Origin: Methylobacterium sp. PvR107
GTDB lineage: Bacteria; Pseudomonadota; Alphaproteobacteria; Rhizobiales; Beijerinckiaceae
DNA: 64,000 nucleotides
NCBI RefSeq assembly: GCF_017833295.1
Contig: NZ_JAFIBW010000001.1
Coordinates: 1,674,001-1,738,000, forward strand
Direction of reading: 5' to 3'
This document shows positions 1 through 9,322 of this stretch, piece after piece (the first letter of the stretch is position 1; each line of letters begins with the position of its first letter). The position numbers were made by a program, and so were the translations under genes. The notes beneath the pieces were generated by a model that did no database searches, was not told the DNA's origin, and saw only the letters and a list, made by a program, of their open reading frames with translations.

Positions 1-300
1 GCCGACTATTCCGACGCGCAAAACTTCCTGTTCCTGCTCCAGAGCGGGAATGACGGCATGAATGCCGGCCGCTGGTCGAATGCCGCCTACGACGATCTCA
101 TGGCGCGGTCCGCCGCGGAGCGCGACCTCGGCCGCCGCGCCGACCTGCTCTACGATGCGGAGACGATCGCGCTGCGTGAACTGCCCTGGATCCCGCTGAT
201 GCATTACCGGTCCAAGGCGCTGATCGCGCCGCGGCTGCACGGCTATCATCCGAATCTGCGCAACGCTGCGCCGACGCGCTTCCTGAGGCTCGCCGCGTGA
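1..300 (+). CDS. Peptide-type ABC transporter substrate-binding protein, C-terminal end (partial)
   Basis: The frame is open from base 1 and ends in TGA at 298-300, giving the last 99 residues of a protein that starts before the window. The segment (about residue 24 on: SNAAYDDLMARS, then LPWIPLMHY) matches the C-terminal end of family 5 (OppA/DppA) periplasmic solute-binding proteins. Its stop overlaps the GTG start of an OppB-type permease, which supports an importer for peptides or similar solutes. The N-terminus and ligand pocket are outside the window, so the ligand cannot be judged. Confidence 0.85.
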   Translation, partial: ADYSDAQNFLFLLQSGNDGMNAGRWSNAAYDDLMARSAAERDLGRRADLLYDAETIALRELPWIPLMHYRSKALIAPRLHGYHPNLRNAAPTRFLRLAA

Positions 301-1220
301 TCCGCTTCATCCTGCGCCGCCTCGCGCAGGCGGTGCCGACTCTGCTCGCCGTCATCACCGTCAGCTTCTTCCTGATGCGCCTCGCGCCCGGCGGCCCGTT
401 CGATCTGGAACGACCCCTGGCACCGGCCGCCATGGAGAATCTGCGCCGCGTCTACGGCCTCGACCGGCCGCTGATCGAACAGTTCGGCAGCTATCTCGCC
501 TCGCTGCTGCAGGGGGATCTCGGACCGTCCTTCTCGTTCCGCGACATGAGCGTCCTCGACCTGATCGCCCGAGGCCTCCCGGTCTCGGCGACCCTGGGCG
601 CCCTCGCCCTCGCTCTCGCCACCGGACTCGGCGTGAGCCTGGGCGTCGCCGCCGCGCTCGGACGCGGTGGCGTGATCGACCGTCTCCTCGGCATCGGCGC
701 GGCGTTGACCCTGTCGCTGCCGAGCTTCGTGGTCGCGCCCCTGCTTCAGATCGCTTTCGGGCTGACGCTGCGCTGGCTACCCCTCGGCGGCTGGAACGAC
801 GGCGCCCCAAGCCACCTCGTCCTGCCGGTGATCACCCTGGCGCTCCCGCAGATCGGCGCCCTGGCGCGGCTGACCCGCGCCTCGCTCGCCGAGGTGCTTC
901 GCACGCAGCCGGTGCGCACGATGCGCAGCCTCGGCCTACCGCCAGCTCGGGTCACGCGGCACGCCCTGCGGGGCGCCTTGCTGCCGGTGGTGGCCTATCT
1001 CGGGCCCCTCGCGGCGGCCCTGCTCACGGGATCGATCGTGGTCGAGACCATCTTCGGCCTGCCGGGCATCGGCCGCTACTTCGTCGAGGGCGCGCTCAAT
1101 CGCGACTACACGCTGGTGATGGGCACGGTGCTGCTGGTCGCCGGGCTGGTGATCGCCCTCAACATCGCGGCCGACCTCGCCTGCGCGTGGCTCGATCCGC
1201 GCCTGCGTGCCGGGATTTGA
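297..1220 (+). CDS. OppB/DppB-type ABC transporter permease
   Basis: 307-residue inner-membrane permease of a peptide/nickel-type ABC importer. The N-terminus (FILRRLAQAVPTLLAVITV) is the typical OppB/DppB first membrane helix, about six helices follow, and an EAA-type cytoplasmic loop (around residues 200-235, SLGLPPARVTRHALRGALLP) would contact the ATPase. The GTG start at 297 overlaps the TGA of the binding protein, so translation is probably coupled. The next gene is its OppC partner. No ATPase gene for this importer lies downstream in the window; it must be elsewhere, probably upstream. Confidence 0.93.
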   Translation: MIRFILRRLAQAVPTLLAVITVSFFLMRLAPGGPFDLERPLAPAAMENLRRVYGLDRPLIEQFGSYLASLLQGDLGPSFSFRDMSVLDLIARGLPVSATLGALALALATGLGVSLGVAAALGRGGVIDRLLGIGAALTLSLPSFVVAPLLQIAFGLTLRWLPLGGWNDGAPSHLVLPVITLALPQIGALARLTRASLAEVLRTQPVRTMRSLGLPPARVTRHALRGALLPVVAYLGPLAAALLTGSIVVETIFGLPGIGRYFVEGALNRDYTLVMGTVLLVAGLVIALNIAADLACAWLDPRLRAGI

Positions 1221-2320
1221 GCGTCGTGCCGACCCCGGCGGGGCCCGCCCGCCGAACCCTGGGGCGCCTTGCACGGGAGCGCACTGCGATGGCGTCCCTT
1301 GCCGTGCTGGTCCTGATCGCCCTCGCCTGCCTGATCGGACCGGCGCTGACCGGACACGATCCCGAGCGCGCCTATCCGGATCTTCGGCAGCTTCCGGCCG
1401 GGCTGACGACGCAGCCGGATGCCGCGCATCTCGGCCCGGCGCTGGAACGTCTCGCCTTCCGGATGCGCGCCCGGCTCGACGCTGTGGCACGGGACGGTGA
1501 TTCCCTGCGCCTGACGCTCGGCTCCGACGCGGGCGTCGACCGTCGCAGCCTCGTCTACCTGCCGCGCTCGGCGCTGTTCGATGCGCCGGAGGTCGTGGAG
1601 GAGCGGGATTCGGGCCGCAGCCTCATCGTGGCCGTGCCGCTCCGGCGCCTGCACTTCCCGCTCGGCACCGATATCCAGGGCCGCGATCTCCTCACGCGCT
1701 GCCTCGTGGCCGGCCGGATCTCGCTGGCGATCGGCCTCGTGGCAAGCCTCGCGGCGCTGCTCATCGGCGTTCTCTATGGCGCCACGGCGGGGTTCCTGGG
1801 CGGCGCCGTCGACGCGGTGATGATGCGGTTTGTCGACGTGCTCTACGCCCTACCCTTCGTGTTCTTCGTGATCCTGCTGCTGGTGTTCTTCCGGCCGAGT
1901 GTCCTGCTGATGCTGGTGGCGATCACGGCCGTCGAGTGGCTCGACATGGCGCGCGTCGTGCGCGCCCAGACCATGTCGCTGCGCACGCGCGACTTCGTGC
2001 GCGCCGCCTACGCCCTCGGGCTCGATGCGCGCCGCATCATCCTGCGCCACATTGTTCCCAACACGCTGGGGCCGGTGGCGGTGACTGCGACGCTGCTCGT
2101 CCCCCAGGTGATCCTGCTGGAGAGCTTCCTGTCGTTCCTCGGCCTCGGCGTGCAGGAGCCGCAGGCGAGCTGGGGCGTGCTGATCGCCGAGGGCGCGCGG
2201 TCGATCGAGGCAGCACCCCACCTGCTCGCCGCCCCGGCGGCCTTCCTGATCGCCACGCTTGTGGCGCTCAACCTCCTGGGCGACGGGCTCGCCGATGCCC
2301 TCGATCCGCGCGCGGAGTAG
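1217..2320 (+). CDS. OppC/DppC-type ABC transporter permease with large periplasmic insert
   Basis: Second permease of the peptide-type importer, about 367 residues. I chose a TTG start at 1217 that overlaps the preceding TGA; GTG at 1187 or 1226 is also possible. After the first helix (MASLAVLVLIALACLIG) come about 110 hydrophilic residues before the next helix (ISLAIGLVASLAALLIG). This loop is longer than in OppC of enteric bacteria and should lie in the periplasm. The EAA loop (ALGLDARRIILRHIVPNTLGP) and the C-terminal LLGDGLADALDPR are typical of the family. It converges with the 2-hydroxyacid dehydrogenase gene, with only 2 bases between stops. Confidence 0.9.
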   Translation: MSVVPTPAGPARRTLGRLARERTAMASLAVLVLIALACLIGPALTGHDPERAYPDLRQLPAGLTTQPDAAHLGPALERLAFRMRARLDAVARDGDSLRLTLGSDAGVDRRSLVYLPRSALFDAPEVVEERDSGRSLIVAVPLRRLHFPLGTDIQGRDLLTRCLVAGRISLAIGLVASLAALLIGVLYGATAGFLGGAVDAVMMRFVDVLYALPFVFFVILLLVFFRPSVLLMLVAITAVEWLDMARVVRAQTMSLRTRDFVRAAYALGLDARRIILRHIVPNTLGPVAVTATLLVPQVILLESFLSFLGLGVQEPQASWGVLIAEGARSIEAAPHLLAAPAAFLIATLVALNLLGDGLADALDPRAE

Positions 2321-2322
2321 CG

Positions 2323-3279
2323 TCAGGCGAGTGTCCGGATCGGCGATCCGGCGATCCACGCCTCGATATCCTCGACCGCCTGTGTGAAGAAGGTCCGATA
2401 GTTGTTGCGCGAGACGTAGCCGAGATGCGGCAGCGCCAGCACGTTCGGCAAACTGCGGAACGGGCTGTCCGGGGGCAGAGGCTCGGTCTCGAACACGTCG
2501 AGGCCGGCACCGGCGATCCATCCCTCCGTGAGCGCGCGCACCAAGGCCGCCTGATCGACGATCGGCGCCCGGGAAGTATTCACCAGGATCGCGTCCCGCC
2601 GCATCCGGCGCAGCTCGGCTTCGCCGAGGAGGCTGCGCGTCCGATCACCCAGAACAAGATGGATCGTAGCGACGTCGCTCGCCTCGAGCAGCGCCTCCTT
2701 CGAGGCCGCCCGCTCGACGCCGGCCGCCGCGGCACGGCCGTCATCAAGGTTTGGGCTCCAGGCGATCACCCGCATGCCGAAGGCGCGCCCGATCTCGGCA
2801 ACGCGGCTGCCGAGCTTGCCGAGGCCCAGTACGCCCAGGGTGGCGCCGGCGAGATCGATTCCGATCGTGCTCTGCCACGGCCCTCCGTTGCGGAGATTCT
2901 GGTGCTCCAGCGGAAGCTGGCGGGCGAGCGCGAGGATCAGCGCCCAGGTCAGCTCGGTCGGCGGTGTCGGGCTCGATTCCGTTCCGCAAACCGTGATCCC
3001 GCGGGCCTTGGCCGCCGGGACGTCGATGGCGAGATTGCGCATCCCGCTGGTGACCAGCAGCTCCAGGCGGGGCAGCCGCTCCAGCAGCGCCGCCGGGAAC
3101 GGCGTCCGCTCCCGCATGATCACGAGGATTTCGGCCTGGTCGATGCGCGCGATCAGGGAGTCACGATCCGCGATGTGGTCAGAGACCGACGAGACGGCGA
3201 CTTGCCCGGAGAGGCGTCCCCAATCGGCGAGCGCCAGCGCCGCCTGCTGGTAATCGTCGAGGATCAGGCAGGTTCGCAT
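2323..3279 (-). CDS. D-isomer-specific 2-hydroxyacid dehydrogenase family protein
   Basis: 318-residue cytosolic NAD(P)-dependent dehydrogenase that would interconvert a D-2-hydroxyacid and a 2-oxoacid. The Rossmann motif GLGKLG is at about residues 152-157. The catalytic set is visible as R237 (NTSRAPI), E264/E266 (DVFETEP) and H285 (LPHLGY). ATG at 3279 is chosen because a GGGAG lies 8 bases upstream; a longer frame to 3312 lacks such a site. It is the last gene of the minus-strand run that holds the ABC importer and dihydroxyacetone kinase, so it may act on a related hydroxyacid or on glycerate. The substrate is unknown. Confidence 0.9.
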   Translation of the reverse strand: MRTCLILDDYQQAALALADWGRLSGQVAVSSVSDHIADRDSLIARIDQAEILVIMRERTPFPAALLERLPRLELLVTSGMRNLAIDVPAAKARGITVCGTESSPTPPTELTWALILALARQLPLEHQNLRNGGPWQSTIGIDLAGATLGVLGLGKLGSRVAEIGRAFGMRVIAWSPNLDDGRAAAAGVERAASKEALLEASDVATIHLVLGDRTRSLLGEAELRRMRRDAILVNTSRAPIVDQAALVRALTEGWIAGAGLDVFETEPLPPDSPFRSLPNVLALPHLGYVSRNNYRTFFTQAVEDIEAWIAGSPIRTLA

Positions 3280-3368
3280 GGCGAAGGCTCCCGGCGCATG
3301 GCCGCACCTCATGGCGCGGTGGCGTAGGCCCAGCCGGACCGCGGGTCAAACGGAGTCTGCACCTGCAC

Positions 3369-4304
3369 TCAGCGGGTCGCGGACGCAGGCTGCGGCGTCC
3401 CGCGGTGGCGGGCCAGGAAGTCCAGTACGGCCGCGTTGAAGGCATCCGGGTTGTCCCGGTTCATGGCGTGCGCCGCGTTGGGGATCACGATCGCGGCCGG
3501 GAGCGACGGATTGCAGGTCCGGGCCGCCGCGAAGCCTTCCGGGTAGCGTTTGGGACTGCGCTCGCCCGTGAGCGTCAGGATCGGGAATTCGAATTTGGCG
3601 ATGTCCGCACAGGTGATGTGCCCGCGCTCACCGCTGTCGACGCCGGTGCCGAGGTTGTCGAGCAGGATCTCCTTCTGGAGCGCCGAGCGCTTCACCCAGG
3701 TGCCTGGCCCGTTCAGGCCATCGGTGAATTCCTGGCCGGCCTTCTCCTTGTCGCCCGCGGCCAAATTCTCCCGCAGCCGCGCGACCAGCCCCTTCACCTC
3801 GCCGGCCATCGCCTTCGTCTCGGGCGTCTCGGAGAGCAGCCCTTCCATCCCGCTGGCATCCTCCAGGATGAGCGTCTTGATCAGCTCGGGATGCGCCTTG
3901 GCCACCGTCAGCACCACAGCGCCGCCGCGGGAATGGCCGAGCAGGTGGACCGGACCGAGGTTGAGCCGCTGGATCAGGGCCGCCACGTCGGCGGCGTGCC
4001 GGGCGATGGAGAAGTCCTCGCCGACACCGTTCCAGCGCTCTGGATAATAGTGGCGCAGGCTGAGGGACAGGACCCGGTACTCCTTCGAGAAGTCCGGCGC
4101 CTGGGCGTACCAGATCCGATAATCGCCGAGCGAGCCGTGCACCAGGACGATCGGCTCGCCGGATCCGGTTTCCCGATACGCGAGGGGATATCCGCCGACC
4201 GAGACGGTCTTCACCTCATCGGGGATCGCCCATTGCGCGCGGGCGCCGCTCGGCAGGCCGAGCAAGACACCGAGCGCCAGCGCCGCCATCGTCAGCCGCA
4301 TCAT
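3369..4304 (-). CDS. Secreted alpha/beta hydrolase
   Basis: 311 residues. An N-terminal signal peptide (MMRLTMAALALGVLLGLPSGARAQ) predicts export. The alpha/beta-hydrolase fold is shown by the oxyanion loop HGS at 56-58, nucleophile S125 in GHSRGG and H279 in PNAAHAM near the C-terminus. The acid is probably in the LTGERSP strand region. Such proteins cleave esters, lactones or other small bonds; the substrate cannot be read. It lies 25 bases after the dihydroxyacetone kinase gene on the same strand, so it is likely co-transcribed and could release the molecule that the ABC importer takes up. Confidence 0.88.
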   Translation of the reverse strand: MMRLTMAALALGVLLGLPSGARAQWAIPDEVKTVSVGGYPLAYRETGSGEPIVLVHGSLGDYRIWYAQAPDFSKEYRVLSLSLRHYYPERWNGVGEDFSIARHAADVAALIQRLNLGPVHLLGHSRGGAVVLTVAKAHPELIKTLILEDASGMEGLLSETPETKAMAGEVKGLVARLRENLAAGDKEKAGQEFTDGLNGPGTWVKRSALQKEILLDNLGTGVDSGERGHITCADIAKFEFPILTLTGERSPKRYPEGFAAARTCNPSLPAAIVIPNAAHAMNRDNPDAFNAAVLDFLARHRGTPQPASATR

Positions 4305-4329
4305 GAAGCCTCCCCGTCCCTATCGATCG

Positions 4330-5970
4330 TCAGATCGTATTCCGCGCGCCGGCGAGGGCCGCGAAGGCCGCCGCCACGCCGGCCGCTCCCGGGTCCTGCA
4401 CGCCCGCGAGGTCGCCCGCAGTGAGGTAGCTGGACCGGCCGGCGCCGGCGCGGTCCATCCGGGCCGTGGCGTCGGCACCCGCGCGCGCAGCCTCGGCGGC
4501 GGCCCGGAGATCGCCGGATCTCAGGGCCTCGACCGCGGGAATCAGGGCGTCGAGGAGCGTCCGGTCGCCTCGATTCGCGCCGCCGTAACCCTGAACCCGA
4601 GTTACCCCCTCGGCCAGGGCGTCCGGCCACGCCGCGCCGGCGGCCAAAGCGGAGGCGGCCGCGGCGAAGAAGATCGATCCGAGCACGCCGCTCGATCCGC
4701 CCACCGCCCGGCCGATCCGCTCGGCGAGGGCTCGGCACAGGGCGGCGGGATCGGCTTGCGGCAGCCGGTCGAGATCGGCCTGAACCGCGCGCGCCGCGCC
4801 CGCGAAGGTCGTGCCGGCATCGCCGTCACCGACCTTGGCGTCGAGGGCGTTTAACGCCGCTTCGGCCGCGATCAGTGCCCCCGCGACGGCTTCGATCCGG
4901 CCGGCCGTTACCGAATCGCGCGAGGGGGTGAACGCCTCGCCCGCGAGCCCGTCAGGCACCGGGCGCAGGACCGGCGCGCAGACCCGCACGGCGCCGGGCC
5001 AGGCCGGGACCGGCACGGGCGCGAGAAGCGCCGCTTCGAGTTCGTCGTCGAGCGGCAGGACGGACAGCGAGGCACCGTGCATGTCGAGCGCCGTCATCAG
5101 GGGCGCGGGCCCGATGAGCAGGCGCACGCGCGATCCGAGACCGGTGGCGAGCACGGCCTGCGTCAGCACCTGCATCTCCAGCGCGGAGGCCGAGCCGAGA
5201 TTGTTGACGAGCAGCGCCAACCGGTCGGGGCCCGTGGCGGCCGCGGAAAGGCGCGCGCCCATCATTCGGGCCAGGTCGCTCGCCTTGGGCAGCGTGATGC
5301 GCTCAGCGCCGGGCTCGCCGTGGATGCCGAGGCCGAGCTCGGCCTGTCCCTCCGCCAGACGCTCGCTGCGCGGCAAACCGGGGATGGTACAGGTCGAGAG
5401 CGCAATGCCGAGCGATTTCGCCGCGGCGGCTGCCCGGCGCGCGCATGCCGCCACCGCCTCAAGCGGCTGACCGGCCTCAGCCGCGTGACCCGCGACTTTG
5501 TGGACGAACAGGGTGCCGGCGATGCCGCGGGGCTGCTTGGCGTCCGGTAGCGCGATGTCGTCCGAGACCACGACCGTCTCGACCTTGCGGCTCAGCGCCC
5601 GGGCTCGCTCGGCGGCCAGCCCGAAATTCAGGCGATCACCCGCATAGTTCTTGATGACGAGCAGACAGCCGGCGGGCCCTGTCACCGCCAGGATGCCGGC
5701 CAGCACCGCATCGACGCTCGGCGAGGCGAAGACGTCGCCGCAGACGGCCGCGCTGAGGAGGCCGGGCCCCACGAACCCGGCATGGGCCGGCTCGTGACCG
5801 GAGCCGCCGCCCGAGACGACGGCGACCTTGTCGGGTTCCCATTCGGCGCGCAGCACGACGCGGATGTTCGGATCGCCATCGAGCCTGGCGAGGCGGCCGC
5901 CGCTGGCGGCCAGCAGCCCGTCGACGGCGTCGTTGACCAGGGTGGCACGGGCATTGAGGAAATGGGCCAT
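4330..5970 (-). CDS. dhaKL: Dihydroxyacetone kinase, fused DhaK-DhaL (ATP-dependent type)
   Basis: 546 residues, the size of single-chain ATP-dependent dihydroxyacetone kinases. The DhaK part (about 1-335) has GGGSGHEPAH at 54-63, KNYAGD at 107-112 and the substrate-binding histidine H217 in GIHGEPG. The DhaL part (about 355-546) has GDGDAGTT at 381-388, GGSSGVLGS and AGAGRSSY, the Mg-ATP site. It would phosphorylate dihydroxyacetone or another short ketose or aldose. No PTS DhaM gene is nearby, which fits the ATP-dependent form. It follows the two CUT1 permease genes by about 50 bases, so the imported compound is probably a polyol or ketose that yields a C3 or C4 sugar. Confidence 0.94.
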   Translation of the reverse strand: MAHFLNARATLVNDAVDGLLAASGGRLARLDGDPNIRVVLRAEWEPDKVAVVSGGGSGHEPAHAGFVGPGLLSAAVCGDVFASPSVDAVLAGILAVTGPAGCLLVIKNYAGDRLNFGLAAERARALSRKVETVVVSDDIALPDAKQPRGIAGTLFVHKVAGHAAEAGQPLEAVAACARRAAAAAKSLGIALSTCTIPGLPRSERLAEGQAELGLGIHGEPGAERITLPKASDLARMMGARLSAAATGPDRLALLVNNLGSASALEMQVLTQAVLATGLGSRVRLLIGPAPLMTALDMHGASLSVLPLDDELEAALLAPVPVPAWPGAVRVCAPVLRPVPDGLAGEAFTPSRDSVTAGRIEAVAGALIAAEAALNALDAKVGDGDAGTTFAGAARAVQADLDRLPQADPAALCRALAERIGRAVGGSSGVLGSIFFAAAASALAAGAAWPDALAEGVTRVQGYGGANRGDRTLLDALIPAVEALRSGDLRAAAEAARAGADATARMDRAGAGRSSYLTAGDLAGVQDPGAAGVAAAFAALAGARNTI

Positions 5971-6024
5971 GGCGTGACCGTCTCCGGATTCATCCGTGCT
6001 TGTGCGGCCGGCCTCGGCGGAGGG

Positions 6025-6963
6025 TCACTCCTTCACGGCGCCGGTGAGCGCGGAGACGTAATACTCCACGAAGAAGGAGTAGAGGATCACCAGCGGCAGG
6101 GAGCCGAGCAGCGCGCCGGCCATCAGCGAGCCCCACTTGTAGACGTCGCCGTCAACGAATTCGCTGACCACGGCGATCGGCACCGTCTTGTTCTGCGTCG
6201 AGGACAGGAAGGTCAGCGCGTAGATGAACTCGTTCCAGCACAGGGTCAGCGAGAAGATCCCGGCCGAGATCAGGCCCGGGAAGGCGAGCGGCAGGATGAT
6301 CTTGGTCAGGATCTGCCAGCGGCTGGCGCCGTCCATCAGCGCGCATTCCTCCAGCTCGTAGGGGATCGTCTTGAAGTAGCCCATCAGGAGCCAAGTCGAG
6401 AACGGGATCAGGATCGTCGGGTAGGCGAGGATCAGCGCGATCGGCGAGTCGAACAGGCCGTAGGCCTGCACGATGGTGGCGAGGGGGATGAACAGGATCG
6501 AGGGCGGCACGAGATACGCGAGGAAGATCGCCGCGCCGACCCAGCCGGCGCCCCGATAGCGGACCCGCACGCAGGCATAGGCGGCCAGCACGCTGGCGAA
6601 CAGGGACAGTGCCGTGGCCGCCACCGACACGTACATGGTGTTCCAGAGCCAGCGCGGGTACTGCGTCTCGAACAGCAGTTTGTGGATGTGCTTGAACGTC
6701 GGATCCACGACCCAGAACGGGTTGAACCGCTCCATGTCGATCAGCTGTTCGTCCGGTTTGATGGCCGTCAGCGCCATCCAGTAGAACGGGAACAGCAGCA
6801 CGACGAGAATGACGAGGAGCGGCAGGTAGGTTGTCACCAGCCGCCGGGGCAGGCGCTCCAGATAAGCCATCCCCTCCGAGTTGTCGGTGATCCCGGCCGG
6901 CTGCGCCTCCAGGACGGGCGCGAGCCGCGGGTCGGCGTGGGCCGGCGGGGCGGGCGTGCTCAT
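6025..6963 (-). CDS. Carbohydrate ABC transporter permease (MalG/UgpE type)
   Basis: 312-residue permease of a CUT1-type sugar or polyol importer. A cytosolic N-terminal tail of about 45 residues precedes helix one (YLPLLVILVVLLFPFYWMA). TAIKPDEQL and the EAA loop (ECALMDGASRWQILTKIILP, around residues 200-222) are typical of MalG-like subunits. ATG at 6963 overlaps the TGA of the partner permease by 4 bases. The reading frame is open far upstream of this start, but that part is the complement of other genes and not protein-like. Confidence 0.93.
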   Translation of the reverse strand: MSTPAPPAHADPRLAPVLEAQPAGITDNSEGMAYLERLPRRLVTTYLPLLVILVVLLFPFYWMALTAIKPDEQLIDMERFNPFWVVDPTFKHIHKLLFETQYPRWLWNTMYVSVAATALSLFASVLAAYACVRVRYRGAGWVGAAIFLAYLVPPSILFIPLATIVQAYGLFDSPIALILAYPTILIPFSTWLLMGYFKTIPYELEECALMDGASRWQILTKIILPLAFPGLISAGIFSLTLCWNEFIYALTFLSSTQNKTVPIAVVSEFVDGDVYKWGSLMAGALLGSLPLVILYSFFVEYYVSALTGAVKE

Positions 6964-7916
6964 CGGTCGGACTCTCCGGCCTGCCAGGCCCGGCGCTGCA
7001 GGCCGAACCACGAGATGCCGATGGCGGCGAGCAGGAACGGCACCATGGCGGTGGCGATGGCAGCGCCCTCGCCGAGCGTCCCGGACAGGATGCCCCGCTG
7101 GTACGAGAGCGTCGCCATCAGATGGGTGGCGTTGACCGGGCCGCCGCGGGTCATGGCCCAGATCAGCTGGAAATCCGTGAAGGTGAACAGCACCGAGAAG
7201 GTCATTACCACGGCGATGATTGGGGTGAGCAACGGCAGGGTGATCCGCGAGAAGATCTGCCAATTCGACGCGCCGTCGAGCGTCGCCGCCTCGTAGAGCG
7301 AGGGCGAGACCGTTTGCAGGCCGGCGAGCAGCGTGATCGCGATGAATGGCACGCCGCGCCAGATATTGGCGAAGATCACGCAGGCCCGGGCCATGGCGGG
7401 CTCGCCGAGGAAGTCGATGTTGCCGTCGATGACACCGAGATGGCGCAACGACCACGAGATGATCGAGAACTGGCTGTCGAAGATCCACCAGAACGCGATG
7501 GCCGACAACACCGTCGGCACGACGAACGGGATCAGCACGATCGAGCGGACGATCGCCTTGAACGGCATGTTCTTGTTGAGCAGCAGCGCGAGATACAGGC
7601 CGACCGCGAACTTCACCACCGAGGCGACCACCGTGTAGAGGCAGGTGTTGAACACCGAGAGCCAGAACACGTCGTCGTCCCAGAGCCACGCGTAGTTCTC
7701 CAGGCCGATGAACACGCCGTCGCGGCCGATCCGGGCATTGGTGAAGGACAGCCAGATGCCCTTCAGGAGCGGGTAGGCCAGGAACAGGCCGAGGATCAGC
7801 GCGGTGGGCAGCATGAACCAGAAGCCCGCCCAGCCGCGGCTCGCGCGCAGGCGCGCCCAGGCCGAGCGGGTCGGAACCGCGACCGGGGCGGGCTGTGTCA
7901 GGGCCGTGTGCGCCAT
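6960..7916 (-). CDS. Carbohydrate ABC transporter permease (MalF/UgpA type)
   Basis: 318-residue inner-membrane permease, the MalF/UgpA-like half of the CUT1 importer. The first helix is GFWFMLPTALILGLFLAYP after a Ser/Ala/Arg-rich N-terminus. Helices follow, and the EAA loop reads YEAATLDGASNWQIFSRITLP, which docks the ATPase. It starts 21 bases after the binding-protein gene and its stop overlaps the start of the second permease, so the two permeases should be made in equal amounts. Confidence 0.93.
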   Translation of the reverse strand: MAHTALTQPAPVAVPTRSAWARLRASRGWAGFWFMLPTALILGLFLAYPLLKGIWLSFTNARIGRDGVFIGLENYAWLWDDDVFWLSVFNTCLYTVVASVVKFAVGLYLALLLNKNMPFKAIVRSIVLIPFVVPTVLSAIAFWWIFDSQFSIISWSLRHLGVIDGNIDFLGEPAMARACVIFANIWRGVPFIAITLLAGLQTVSPSLYEAATLDGASNWQIFSRITLPLLTPIIAVVMTFSVLFTFTDFQLIWAMTRGGPVNATHLMATLSYQRGILSGTLGEGAAIATAMVPFLLAAIGISWFGLQRRAWQAGESDR

Positions 7917-7937
7917 GATCTCGGCTCCGCTCCCGGC

Positions 7938-9248
7938 TCAAGTGTTCCGGAAGATGCGCGTGGCCGCGCGCTCGGCGTTCTTGATCGCGCCCTTCACATC
8001 CTCGCGGCCTGTGCAGTGACTCGCGAACATGTCGACCACCACGAAGTCGGCGAGCACCGCGGCGATGCGCTCGCTGACCGGCGCGAGGCCGCCGGCGGCC
8101 AGGGAGCGCCGTCCCGCTTCGGCGAAGACCGCGTTCTTCGGGTCGCTCGTCCAGATCGGGTTCTTCGGATAGTTCGACAGCGGCTCGCACAGGTAGCCCT
8201 GCGCGGCTTCCAGCCACGGATTGTAGTTCGACGCCTCCATCATGAATGCGATGAAGGCCTTGCAGGCATTGGGCGCCTTCGAATACTTGAAGGCCAGGAT
8301 CGGGTAGGCGAGCTGGAACTCGGTCGGCTTGCCGACGGGGCCGACGGGCCAGACCGCATGGTCCATGTCCTCGGCGAGCTTCGGGTTGTCCTTCTTGGCC
8401 GCCGCGTAGATCGAGATGCCGTTGTTGGTGAGGTACAGGTCGCCGGCCAGGAAGGCCTTGTTGTTGGAGGAATCGTTCCAAGAGACCGTGCCCGGCACAA
8501 AGGTCTCGTACAGCGACTTCACGTATTCGAGCGCTTTGGCTGTCTCCGGCGAGTTGATGACGATCTTCTCGTTGGCGTCCACGAGATTGCCGCCATGGGA
8601 CCAGAGCGCCCAGTGGCACCACGTGTTGCCGTCGCCGGTGGCGTGGCCCAGGGCGAAGCCGGCCGGCGTGTTGTTCTTCTTCAGGCCCCTGCACAATTCG
8701 AGGAAGCCGGCCGTGTCGGTCGGGAACTTGTCGAAGCCCGCCTTCTTCATCGCCGAGATGCGATAGTTCGGATAGCCGCCGTTGAACGAGACGGGGATCG
8801 CGATCCAGTTGCCCTTGACCTTGCCGTACGCTTCCGCGGACGGGAACCAGGGCCCGTATTTCTTCGCGAGCGAGGCCGCGACATCTCCCAGCGGCACGCA
8901 CTTGTCGGGAAACAGCGCCGGGAACGAGAACAGGCCCCAGACCATGTCGGGTCCCTGCCCGGTATTGGCCGCTACGGACGCCTTCGGCTGGATGTCGTCG
9001 TAGGATTCGTTGCTGACCGTGATCTTGACGCCCGTCGCCTGGGTGAAGGCATCGACCATCTTCAGGAAGGCTTCCTCCTCACTCGGCACGAAGCGCTTCC
9101 AGCGCAGGAGCGACAGGCTGGCACCGGGCTCCGGCTTCCACTCGGCGGTCTGCGCCCAGGCCTTGGCAAAGCCCAGCAGGTCACCGCCGACGGCGAGACC
9201 CGCCGCGGCGGCGCCGGTGAGGAGGGAACGGCGATCAAGACCAGACAT
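7938..9248 (-). CDS. Sugar/polyol ABC transporter substrate-binding protein
   Basis: 436-residue family 1 extracellular solute-binding protein. The N-terminus (GLDRRSLLTGAAAAGLAVGG then AKAWAQ) holds a twin-arginine-like RR before a hydrophobic stretch, so Tat export is likely. The body has sugar-binder features (TGVKITV, GYPNYR, LAYPILAFKYSKAPNACKAFI). It sits between the ATPase gene and the permease genes of the same importer. The neighbouring kinase makes a C3-C4 polyol or ketose ligand plausible, but this is inference from context. Confidence 0.92.
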   Translation of the reverse strand: MSGLDRRSLLTGAAAAGLAVGGDLLGFAKAWAQTAEWKPEPGASLSLLRWKRFVPSEEEAFLKMVDAFTQATGVKITVSNESYDDIQPKASVAANTGQGPDMVWGLFSFPALFPDKCVPLGDVAASLAKKYGPWFPSAEAYGKVKGNWIAIPVSFNGGYPNYRISAMKKAGFDKFPTDTAGFLELCRGLKKNNTPAGFALGHATGDGNTWCHWALWSHGGNLVDANEKIVINSPETAKALEYVKSLYETFVPGTVSWNDSSNNKAFLAGDLYLTNNGISIYAAAKKDNPKLAEDMDHAVWPVGPVGKPTEFQLAYPILAFKYSKAPNACKAFIAFMMEASNYNPWLEAAQGYLCEPLSNYPKNPIWTSDPKNAVFAEAGRRSLAAGGLAPVSERIAAVLADFVVVDMFASHCTGREDVKGAIKNAERAATRIFRNT

Positions 9249-9322
9249 CGGGTTCTACTCCCTCGAGGATCGTCTGCCGCGGAGGCGTGCCGCCCCTGTC
9301 GGCTGGTGCTGTTCGATGCAGG

